DNA of 64,000 bases, taken from Bacteroidota bacterium. Its GTDB lineage: Bacteria; Bacteroidota; Bacteroidia; J057; JADKCL01. This document shows positions 47,381 through 55,306 of this stretch, in pieces (position 1 is the stretch's first letter; the number at the start of each line of letters is the position of its first letter). The stretch spans positions 1 through 64,000 of the forward strand of contig JADKCL010000033.1 of NCBI GenBank assembly GCA_016718825.1, written 5' to 3'. The notes below the pieces were generated by a model. That model had not been told where the DNA came from, did not search any database, and saw only the letters and a list, made by a program, of their open reading frames with translations. Both the position numbers and the translations under genes were made by a program.

Positions 47381-47616
47381 AAATCAGACTCCGATACTTT
47401 GGGATGATCGCCGAACGATTGGGCAAAACCGCCGAGGAGGTCGAGTGGGAGGGAAGTCCAAACCCGATCGACCCACGTGCATGGTTGCTCGCACTGCATC
47501 CCGTCCTCGCAGAGATGTCCTGGAAAGTCGCCGTGGACCAAGAAATCGTCGATGGAACGTGTTTTCTTCGCGCATCATCCGAAATCGTAGTTTTGCCACC
47601 GTTCGCCGGAGGATGA
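47377..47616 (+). CDS. moaD: Molybdopterin synthase sulfur carrier subunit
   Basis: 79 residues with a ubiquitin-like beta-grasp pattern: start MKIRLRYFGMIAERLG and end VVLPPFAGG. The terminal Gly-Gly is the residue pair that is adenylated and thiocarboxylated for sulfur transfer into precursor Z. The gene overlaps the mobA stop by four bases. Its TGA is five bases before a GTGAAAA repeat arm. Confidence 0.88.
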   Translation: MKIRLRYFGMIAERLGKTAEEVEWEGSPNPIDPRAWLLALHPVLAEMSWKVAVDQEIVDGTCFLRASSEIVVLPPFAGG

Positions 47617-47620
47617 GGGA

Positions 47621-47845
47621 AGTGAAAAGTGAAAAGTTATTAGTGAAAAGTGAAAAGTTACACGGGCATTTGGCGGCCTGCAAGGGCTAATTTGGTGGGC
47701 CGTGCCCGTGGCGGGCACCAGGCATCTTCAATTTCTATGCGGGTTTTATTTCAAGCCCTTGCGAATGGATCGGCCTCAGGATGCGCATTCTTCATTTAGC
47801 TTCGCTGATCTGCTTCGCAATTCTCATTCCTAATTTCTAATTTCT
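47621..47845. repeat. Heptad-repeat element between moaD and moaE
   Basis: The left arm AGTGAAA (47621-47660) has four to five units in two blocks. The centre carries a GGGCCGTGCCCGTGGCGGGC word. The right arm (about 47815-47848) has ATTCTCA/TTTCTAA units ending ten bases before moaE. Confidence 0.7.
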
Positions 47846-47857
47846 CATTGAAATAAG

Positions 47858-48307
47858 ATGGATTCAAAAGAACATAAACACAAAAAGGTCTTCGTCGAAG
47901 GCCCGATCAGCGGTGCATTCATCGGCGACAGCATCACGAAGCACCAATCCAAGACCGACATCGGCGCCCACGACATCTTCCTCGGGCAAGTCCGGGCAGA
48001 TGAAATCGACGGTAAAAAGGTCGTCGCCATCGACTACAGCGCCTATACCGAAATGGCCGACAAAGCCTTTCACGAAATCCGTGAGGCTGCCTTTGCCAAA
48101 TACACCCTGAGCTGCATGCACATTTACCACAGCCTCGGTGTCGTCAAGGCCGGCGAAATCTGCCTCTTCGTTTTCGTCAGTTCCAAGCACCGCAAGATGG
48201 CCTTTGATGCCTGCCGCGAAATCGTCGAGGAAATCAAAGCCAAAGTCCCCATCTTCGGCAAAGAAATCTTTGAAGACGAAAGTCATCAATGGAAGACGAA
48301 TAGTTAG
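47858..48307 (+). CDS. moaE: Molybdopterin synthase catalytic subunit
   Basis: 149 residues. GAHDIFLGQVRADEIDGK near residue 36 corresponds to the GA..xFxGxVR motif of MoaE, followed by YSAYTEMADKAF. IYHSLGVVKAGEICLFVFVSS and the end VPIFGKEIFEDESHQWK contain the conserved GxVxxGE and KKE..W elements. With MoaD it forms molybdopterin synthase in the cytoplasm. The last residues T-N-S and the TAG lie in the repeat sequence AATAGTTAG, so the array may have trimmed or extended the C-terminus. Confidence 0.88.
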   Translation: MDSKEHKHKKVFVEGPISGAFIGDSITKHQSKTDIGAHDIFLGQVRADEIDGKKVVAIDYSAYTEMADKAFHEIREAAFAKYTLSCMHIYHSLGVVKAGEICLFVFVSSKHRKMAFDACREIVEEIKAKVPIFGKEIFEDESHQWKTNS

Positions 48308-48492
48308 TAGTTAGAAAGTAGCAGTTAGAAAGTTAGCAGTTAGAAAGTAGCAGTTAGCAGTTTCTCAAAGGCGCAAAGGAGCATTCAAAACTGCCAACTG
48401 CCAACTGCCAACTGCCAACTGCCAACTGCCAACTGCTAACTACTAACTGCTACCTGCCAACTTTTCACTATTCACTTATCACTTTTCACTTA
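48302..48492. repeat. Heptad-repeat element filling the moaE-moaC gap
   Basis: The left arm has AGTTAGC/AGAAAGT units (48302-48362). The centre is TTTCTCAAAGGCGCAAAGG. The right arm has six CCAACTG units plus CTAACTG variants (about 48388-48460) and TTTTCAC/TATTCAC units up to 48490. It occupies the whole interval from the moaE stop to the next ATG. Confidence 0.85.
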
Positions 48493-48494
48493 AA

Positions 48495-49406
48495 ATGGTC
48501 GACATCACCCATAAGCCCACCACACTCCGCTCCGCGATCGCGGAGGCGACGGTCGTTTTGAGCGAACCTGCTGCGATGACAGCCTTGCTCGAAGGCACTG
48601 TTCCCAAGGGCAATGTCTTCGAAATGGCCAAAACCGCCGGATTATTCGCAGTCAAAAAGACCTCCGACATGATCCCCGATTGCCATCCGCTGCCCGTCGA
48701 ATACACCGCAGTACGCTACGAAACCAGCGGATTGGAGGTGCGCATCGAGATCGAAGTGAAGGCCATTTACCGGACCGGCGTCGAGGTCGAAGCCATGCAC
48801 GGCGCCTCCGTGATCGCGCTCACGATGTATGACATGCTCAAACCCATCGACAAGGGAATCGAGATCCGGAACATTCGACTTGTGAAGAAAAAGGGCGGGA
48901 AAAGCGACTTCAAAGACAAATTCCGGCAGGACTTGCGGGCTGCGGTGGTCGTATGCAGCGACTCGGTTTCGGCAGGGAAAAAGCAAGACAGTGCTGGAAA
49001 ATCCATCATCTCCAAACTCGAAAGCTGCGAAGTCGCCATCGCCGACTACATCATCATTCCCGACGAAGTGGCTGAAATCCAGGCAAGCGTCAAACAATAC
49101 GCCGCCGACGGCATCGACTTGCTGATCTTCTGCGGCGGAACAGGCCTTTCGCCCCGCGACATCACCCCCGAAGCCATCCGCCCCCTCCTCGAACGCGAAA
49201 TTCCGGGTATCACCGAGGCTGCGCGCGCCTATGGGCAGGACCGCACACCTTGGAGCATGCTCTCACGCGGGCTCGCGGGCACGATCGGCGACATGCTCGT
49301 ACTCACCCTTCCGGGTTCGACCGGCGGCGCAACGGAAACAATGGATGCACTTTTTCCAGCAGTCTTGCATGTTTTTCGCATCTTTCAGGCGGCAAGGCAC
49401 GATTGA
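48495..49406 (+). CDS. moaCB: Bifunctional MoaC/MoaB (MogA-like) molybdenum cofactor protein
   Basis: 303 residues. The N-terminal ~150 residues are MoaC (cyclic pyranopterin monophosphate synthase): VDITHKPTTLRSAIAEATV, then DMIPDCHPLPVEYTAV and VEVEAMHGASVIALTMYDMLK. The C-terminal half is MoaB/MogA-like: AAVVVCSDSVSAGKKQDSAG, LLIFCGGTGLSPRDITPEA and MLSRGLAGTIGDMLVLTLPG. These domains catalyse an early and a late step of cofactor synthesis (pyranopterin formation and molybdopterin adenylylation). The fusion is known in Bacteroidota. moaA and moeA are not in the window. Confidence 0.9.
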   Translation: MVDITHKPTTLRSAIAEATVVLSEPAAMTALLEGTVPKGNVFEMAKTAGLFAVKKTSDMIPDCHPLPVEYTAVRYETSGLEVRIEIEVKAIYRTGVEVEAMHGASVIALTMYDMLKPIDKGIEIRNIRLVKKKGGKSDFKDKFRQDLRAAVVVCSDSVSAGKKQDSAGKSIISKLESCEVAIADYIIIPDEVAEIQASVKQYAADGIDLLIFCGGTGLSPRDITPEAIRPLLEREIPGITEAARAYGQDRTPWSMLSRGLAGTIGDMLVLTLPGSTGGATETMDALFPAVLHVFRIFQAARHD

Positions 49407-49414
49407 TAGCTTTG
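49383..49414 (+). promoter_or_regulatory. Bacteroidota-type promoter for the AMP phosphorylase / PRPP synthetase pair
   Basis: TTTC (49383-49386), 20 bases, then TAGCTTTG (49407-49414), a full TAnnTTTG match 13 bases before the first ATG. It overlaps the end of moaCB, so the pair can be expressed separately from the cofactor cluster. Confidence 0.45.
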
Positions 49415-49427
49415 CACCGGATTTTTA

Positions 49428-50948
49428 ATGCATCCCCCGATGAATCACCCGAATTCACATCGCCTGATCGTCAAGGATATCGGAATCGATACCTTCCACG
49501 AAAACATCGCCTTCATGTCTGCCGACAGCTATGTCTGCAAATCCGAAGGGTTCACCGCCCTTGCGCGGATTCTGATCAAGGCCAATGGCAATTCGATCAT
49601 TGCGACACTCAACGTGGTGAAAAGCGACCTTGTTGGGGATGGCGAAGTCGGGCTCTCCCTTTCGGCATTGCGCAACCTGCATGTGCAGGACAAGGATACC
49701 GTGACGATTTTGCACCCGCAGCCCGTGCAGTCCTTTGCCAGGGTGCGCGCGAAAATGTATGGAGCAGAACTGACCGAAACAGATTTTGACCAAATCCTGA
49801 GCGACGTGATTGCCGAGCGCTACGCCAACATCGAAGTCGCGGCCTTTGTGACGGCCTGTGCCGGGACGAATATGACCTTGCCAGAGATCGTCGCTTTGAG
49901 TAAATCGATGATTCATTCCGGCTCACGCATCGATTGGGGAAAGCAAATCGTGGCCGACAAACATTGCGTCGGCGGATTGCCCGGCAACCGCACCACGCCG
50001 ATTGTTGTGAGCATTGTTGCAGCGGCCGGACTGATGATTCCCAAAACCTCTTCGAAGGCCATTACTTCCCCTGCCGGGACCGCAGATACGATGGAAACGA
50101 TGACCAAGGTCGATCTTTCCGTGGAGCAAATCCGCGAGGTGGTCGGCAAGGAGGGCGGCTGCATGGTATGGGGTGGAGCTGTGCGGCTGAGTCCGGCGGA
50201 TGATATTCTGATTCGCATCGAAAAGGCCTTGGACATCGACAGCGAAGGGCAGATGATCGCCTCGGTGCTTTCCAAAAAGGCCGCAGCGGGTTCGACACAC
50301 GTGATTTTGGACATCCCCGTCGGACCGACAGCCAAGGTGAGAAGCCAAGAAGAGGCTTTGAAGCTCGAATACTATTTCAAGGCTGTGGCCGCTACCATTG
50401 GCTTGGAAGTTGAAGTCGTGATCACCGATGGCAGTCAGCCGGTCGGCCGCGGAATTGGTCCGGCATTGGAAGCTGTGGATGTCTTGAAAGTGCTGCGCAA
50501 TGAGCAGGATGCACCACGGGACCTCCGTGAACGTGCTGTTTTGCTTGCTGCGCGTTTGCTGAAGCTTTGCGGCCAATTTCCCGATCAAGATGTCGAAGCC
50601 CTTGCCAACCAAATCCTGAATGACGGTCGCGCATGGTCGAAGTTCCAGGCGATTTGCATCGCTCAAGGCGGTTTCAGCGAGCCCGGCAAAGCGGAATTCA
50701 AATACGAATTCCTAGCCGCAAAGGAGGGCATTGTTCGTGCCGTCGACAACCGCAACCTGTCCCGGCTTGCCAAGCTTGCCGGTGCCCCGAAGTCTCCGAC
50801 GGCAGGAATCTACTACGAGGCGCCCATCGGGCGGCGGGTGGTGCAAGGCGATCTCTTGTTTACCATCCACGCCGCATCCGTTGGCGAATTGAGTTACGCG
50901 GTCGATTTTCTCAACCGGATTCAAGAAATCATTACGATTGAACCATGA
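49428..50948 (+). CDS. AMP phosphorylase / thymidine phosphorylase family (type 2)
   Basis: 506 residues. The ~85-residue N-terminal extension and motifs KHCVGGLPGNRTTPIVV, TSSKAITSPAGTADTMET and GGCMVWGGAVRLSPADDI match the archaeal AMP phosphorylase/putative thymidine phosphorylase subgroup, not the shorter DeoA. Such enzymes phosphorolyse AMP (or thymidine) to a base and ribose-1,5-bisphosphate (or deoxyribose-1-phosphate). The stop overlaps the PRPP synthetase start (ATGA). A second ATG at 49440 is possible. Assigning AMP or thymidine as substrate is not possible from sequence alone. Confidence 0.83.
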   Translation: MHPPMNHPNSHRLIVKDIGIDTFHENIAFMSADSYVCKSEGFTALARILIKANGNSIIATLNVVKSDLVGDGEVGLSLSALRNLHVQDKDTVTILHPQPVQSFARVRAKMYGAELTETDFDQILSDVIAERYANIEVAAFVTACAGTNMTLPEIVALSKSMIHSGSRIDWGKQIVADKHCVGGLPGNRTTPIVVSIVAAAGLMIPKTSSKAITSPAGTADTMETMTKVDLSVEQIREVVGKEGGCMVWGGAVRLSPADDILIRIEKALDIDSEGQMIASVLSKKAAAGSTHVILDIPVGPTAKVRSQEEALKLEYYFKAVAATIGLEVEVVITDGSQPVGRGIGPALEAVDVLKVLRNEQDAPRDLRERAVLLAARLLKLCGQFPDQDVEALANQILNDGRAWSKFQAICIAQGGFSEPGKAEFKYEFLAAKEGIVRAVDNRNLSRLAKLAGAPKSPTAGIYYEAPIGRRVVQGDLLFTIHAASVGELSYAVDFLNRIQEIITIEP

Positions 50949-51862
50949 AACGATTCGTCTATTCCATGCCCGGCAATGAGGCCTTGGGTGCAAACATTGC
51001 AGCAGGCTGCGCAGCAACCCTCGGTCAATTCAAAGACCACCGTTTTCCCGACGGCGAGGCCTTGGTCCAAGTGACCGATGATGTCAGGGACGCTGAAGCC
51101 ATCGTTGTTTGCACCTTGCATTTGCCGAATGAAAAGCTCCTTCCCTTGCTCTTTCTTTGCCGCTTGTTGAAGGATCTCGGAGCAGCCAAGGTGACTTTGG
51201 TCGCACCCTACCTGTCTTATATGCGGCAAGACAAACGATTCCATCCCGGCGAAGCAGTCACGTCGGATTATTTTGCGCAGTTGCTGTCGTCGTTTGTCGA
51301 CCGTTTGGTGACCATTGATCCGCACCTGCACCGCAAACATGCCATGAGCGAATTGTACACGGTGCCCGCGGCGGCTTTGCATGCGGCGGAATTGATTTCG
51401 GCATATATCCGCGAAAATATTGTGAATCCCTTGATCGTCGGCCCCGATTCCGAAAGCGAGCAATGGGTTAGCGCCGTTGCGGCACAAGCCGGCGCCCCTT
51501 TTATTGTGCTCGAAAAAACCCGATTCGGCGACGAAGATGTGCGGGTGACCGTTCCCCAAGTCGAATTGTACCAACAGCATACCCCCGTGTTGGTGGACGA
51601 CATCATTTCCACGGCACGTACCATGATCGAAACCGTGCAGCACATTCTCAAAGCAGGCATGCGTCCGCCGGTTTGCATCGGGGTGCACGCGGTTTTTGCG
51701 GGGAATGCCTATGAAAACCTGCTTGCGTCAGGTGTCCACCAAGTCATTACCTGCAATACCATTCCGCATCCGAGTAATGGGATTGACATTTCGGGGTTGG
51801 TGATTGGGGCGTTGGGGAAGGAGAAAACCGTCGGTAAAGACGAACAAAAATCAATGACTTAG
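50945..51862 (+). CDS. Ribose-phosphate pyrophosphokinase (PRPP synthetase)-like
   Basis: 305 residues. LVAPYLSYMRQDKRFHPGE corresponds to the YARQDRK catalytic flexible-loop region with substitutions. DPHLHRKHAM is the metal-binding site, and VLVDDIISTARTMIET is the PRPP loop. It is expected to make PRPP from ribose-5-phosphate and ATP in the cytoplasm. It differs from housekeeping Prs (which should be elsewhere), and its four-base overlap with the phosphorylase gene implies a dedicated role in nucleoside phosphate recycling (inference). Confidence 0.85.
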   Translation: MKRFVYSMPGNEALGANIAAGCAATLGQFKDHRFPDGEALVQVTDDVRDAEAIVVCTLHLPNEKLLPLLFLCRLLKDLGAAKVTLVAPYLSYMRQDKRFHPGEAVTSDYFAQLLSSFVDRLVTIDPHLHRKHAMSELYTVPAAALHAAELISAYIRENIVNPLIVGPDSESEQWVSAVAAQAGAPFIVLEKTRFGDEDVRVTVPQVELYQQHTPVLVDDIISTARTMIETVQHILKAGMRPPVCIGVHAVFAGNAYENLLASGVHQVITCNTIPHPSNGIDISGLVIGALGKEKTVGKDEQKSMT

Positions 51863-51905
51863 CCAAATTTTGTGGGTTTCATTCATGGATTGGTATTGTG
51901 CTTAA

Positions 51906-52185
51906 TGCTTGTCCAGACCTTTGGCAGTAGCAATCAGATTGGCGCTTTGGATGGCCCGGAGGGCCTAAACAACAATAGCCGTGGACGCCGTGCCGCGAAT
52001 CCTGGTAAAGTCCATGCTGAGAATTGAGTTCGATCAAAGGCTGAAAGGCCTTGAATTTGTCCAGGCCGTTTGGAATAATTAGCTGGATCAAGACCTTCGG
52101 CCTTGAAACTTCGTTTGTGACGCCAACCACGGACTTCGTCCGTGGCTATCGTTGTTCAAGTCCTTCGGACTTATCCGGCAATGCC
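51906..52185. repeat. Intact GGCCCGGAGGGCC repeat copy and hairpin string
   Basis: 51906-51995 is a full uninterrupted copy: ATGCTTGTCCAGA ... GATGGCCCGGAGGGCC CTAA ACAACAATAGCCGTGG. It serves as the empty-site reference for the IS insertion at 31.3 kb. It is followed by short hairpins such as AAGGCTGAAAGGCCTT (52039), ACGGACTTCGTCCGT (52131) and AAGTCCTTCGGACTT (52158). Confidence 0.75.
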
Positions 52186-52371
52186 TCACACCAAATTTTC
52201 ACGGATTATATCGATGTAAGTTCCTTGTCTAACGTCACTACTTGAAAATTTCCATTCGACCTGCTCACCTGCAAAGACGCGCAGAAGTACCCGTAATCCC
52301 ATCCGAACGGATTCGATGCTCTGATTTACCCTTGCGGCAAGTTCCTTGGAATCAATGGTATTTTTATGCAT
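52186..52371 (-). CDS. Small hypothetical protein (tentative)
   Basis: 61 codons from an ATG at 52371, sequence MHKNTIDSKELAARVNQSIE and on. It is soluble, charged and helical at the start. It has no recognised family. It is divergent from the beta-propeller gene and could equally be a chance frame; no promoter was seen. Confidence 0.3.
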   Translation of the reverse strand: MHKNTIDSKELAARVNQSIESVRMGLRVLLRVFAGEQVEWKFSSSDVRQGTYIDIIRENLV

Positions 52372-52412
52372 CTTGGAATAAGGAAACGGGTGACAATTCC
52401 AGGAAATAGATC

Positions 52413-55170
52413 ATGCGAAGTAATTATAGAATTTTCCGATATGCCCTTTTGCTACTACTCTGGTCTGCAAATGCCCAAACCGTACTTTCCCAGCATTTGG
52501 AATGGGCCAAGCAAGTGATGGGGAATTGGGAGACCTATCCGAAGGCAGTTGCGACGGACCAAATGGGAAATGTCATCACTGTGGGCAGCTTCTTCAACAC
52601 GATTGATCTCGATCCGGGACAGGGGACGTTTATGATTACCGCTCCGGCATGGATCTCCAACACTTTTATCCAAAAATTGGACAGCAATGGCAATTTCGTC
52701 TGGGGCGCTACCGTCGCCAGCAGTACATCATTCAATTCTACCCGCGACTTGCAGATCGACGCTGCTGGCAATCTTACCATCGCAGGTTATATCCATGGAA
52801 CAGCCGACTTTGACATCGGTGCCAGGATCGATTCATTGACCGCTGCGAATGGAATCTATCTCCTAGGGTATCCGCAAGGGGCCAATACCTCGGGGCAAGA
52901 GGAATGGAGAATGCCTACCTTCTTCAGATATGGGTTCGGTTTTGGCATTAGATGATGCAGCAAACGTTTACCTTGTTGGTGTAAATCACGCGAGTGTCGA
53001 TGTAGACTTAGGAGCGGGTGTACAGCAATACAACGCAGTGGGAATGCAAGATTGTTTTGTTGTGAGTTACGACTCAAGCTTTGCCTTGAGATGGTCTTTA
53101 CCCCTGAGCAGTAGCGGTCAAGAGCTTGGATATTCCATCGCATCAGATACCACAGGCGTATATGTAACCGGTAGCTTCACTGGTCAAACCGATGTGGATC
53201 CGGGACCCGGAACCTTTTTTTTGAACAATACAGCCGGCACTTCAGGATTTATCATCAAGTATGGCCTGGGTGGGCAATTGATCTGGGCGGGGGAGTTGAC
53301 TTCGAGCTCGAGCAACCTCAACCCCTTTGGAATTGACTTGGACCGTGGTGGTGATGTCGTCTTAGTGGGTGTCTACAACGGTGCTTGTGATATGGACCCT
53401 ATGGCGGGTGTCAGCATGATTTCGAATTTACTTGGAGATGATATTTTTGCCGTACGGGTCGATCGAAACGGTCAATTCCTCTGGGTGAAACATGTGGGTG
53501 GATTGGATGGCGATGCCGCGAACAACGTGACCGTGGATGCTGTTGGAGCGGTCTACATCTCCACCTCGTTTTATGATACGATTGACATGGATCCCGGACC
53601 GGGGACCGTTCAATTGACAGTGGTAGGGCCGAACATCCCGGATGCTGCCCTGCTCAAACTCGATGCGATGGGTAATTTTGTATGGGTCGCCGAGTTGAGT
53701 GGCAACGGCACTGAAACCTTTGCAGACGTGACGGTTGATAACCAAGGGAATATTCATGCCGTTGGCAGTTTTCAGCAAACTGTGGATTTTAATCCATCGC
53801 CAGTGGATTCCTTTCCTTTGACTGTATTGGGCTACATGGATGGCTTTTTCCTGCATTACATCCAAGACAGTTGCACCGATCTGGGCGTTCAAATAGACAG
53901 TGTCGCGCATGTCACCTGTGCAGGGCAACAAGGTTATATGGCAGGTCAGGGGACCAATGGTCATCCACCGTATTCGTACCAATGGAATACCATTCCACCG
54001 ACCCAAAGCATGGCGGCCACCACCGCGATTCCCGGAATCTATACCTTGGACGTGACGGATCAATTGGGTTGTTTGGCCCAACGCTCCGTGGCCGTGATCG
54101 GGTCCAACTTCCCCAGCGGTTTTGACTTGCAAGTGAACCTTGTCGCCGGCGTTTTCAGACCCGGAATAGCCACCAACTTGGTTTTGGATGCCTACAATGC
54201 CGGCTGCGTTCCCATCTCCGGTATAGTCAAGCTCGCCTTGGATTCACAGGTCACCTATCAAACGGCAACCCCATTGCCCGCATCCATCATCGGCGACACG
54301 CTCATCTGGAATTTTCCCATGATGAACTTCGACAGCGCACACTTTACTGCCAACATTACAGTGATCACGGACACCACCGCTAATAATTTTGACACATTGC
54401 AGTTTGCGGCCATCGTCACGCCGTCCCTTGGCGATCAGCAACCCTTGGACAATTTTCGACTGGATTATGAATTTCCCGTCGTCAATTCCTACGACCCCAA
54501 TCAAATCAGCGTTTATCCGCCCGGCCACTGCGAAGAACACTACGTGCAGCGCGGGACGCCCCTGACGTACACCGTTCAGTTTCAAAATACCGGAACCGCT
54601 GAGGCTTTGGAAGTGATGATCGTCGATTCCATTGAAGCGAATATCAATTTTTCCACGATGACCTTCCGCGCTGCCTCGCATCCCATGATTTTGGAGGTCG
54701 GTCCGGGGAATGTGCTCAAGTTCATGTTTCACAACATCCATTTGCCCGACAGCAACACCAATGAACCTGCAAGCCATGGCTATGTGATTTTTGACATCCT
54801 GGCAGTAAGCAGCATTTCGTCTGGCACCGTGGTCAGCAACCAAGCGGCCATTTATTTCGATTTGAATGCCCCCGTTTGGACCAATATTACCTCTAATACC
54901 ATTGTCGATGTCATACCGGCCTGCGCCGTCGGAGTCGCTGAAAATGAACCGGATGAGCTCAGCATTTTTCCCAATCCGGCCTCGGTGCAGTTGACGTTGC
55001 GTTCGACGGCACCAATCGGAGAGGTCACCGTGTACAACCTGATGGGGCAGTCCGTTTTGTTATCCCAATTTGTCGATGCTCAAGAATTGCAGATCGGCGT
55101 CGCTGTTTGGCCTAAGGGAATTTACTTGCTGCATGCCCAAGGGAAAGTCCGGCGGATTTTGGTGCAATAG
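52413..55170 (+). CDS. T9SS type A beta-propeller (SBBP-repeat) protein, split by one frameshift
   Basis: The first frame (52413-52955) has a signal peptide (YALLLLLWSANAQTVLSQ) and SBBP-type blades of the form AVATDQMGNVITVGSF..TIDLDPG. The second frame (to 55170) continues with blades such as SVLALDDAANVYLVG, SIASDTTGVYVTGSF and VTVDNQGNIHAVGSF. After these come a SprB-like section, a YDPNQISVYPPG..VQFQNTGTAEAL module like the one at 39.9 kb, and a type A tail from IFPNPASVQLTL to ILVQ. The frames meet between 52860 and 52900. The whole is about 915 residues, secreted or on the cell surface. The shift could be a sequencing error. Confidence 0.78.
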
Positions 55171-55230
55171 GCTTCGGAAGGGAACCATGTGGTTGCTGCA
55201 ATGGGTTTGCCTTCTGACCAAAAAAAAAGG

Positions 55231-55265
55231 CGATGCCCAATAAAGTGGACCTTCATTGGGCATCG
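55231..55265. terminator. Strong bidirectional terminator
   Basis: CGATGCCCAAT (55231-55241) pairs with ATTGGGCATCG (55255-55265) over a 13-base loop. It is preceded by a run of A and followed by T6. It separates the convergent T9SS gene and the transport operon. Confidence 0.88.
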
Positions 55266-55306
55266 TTTTTTGAGGAGATTCGCCGACCATCAATCGGACG
55301 CTTGTC

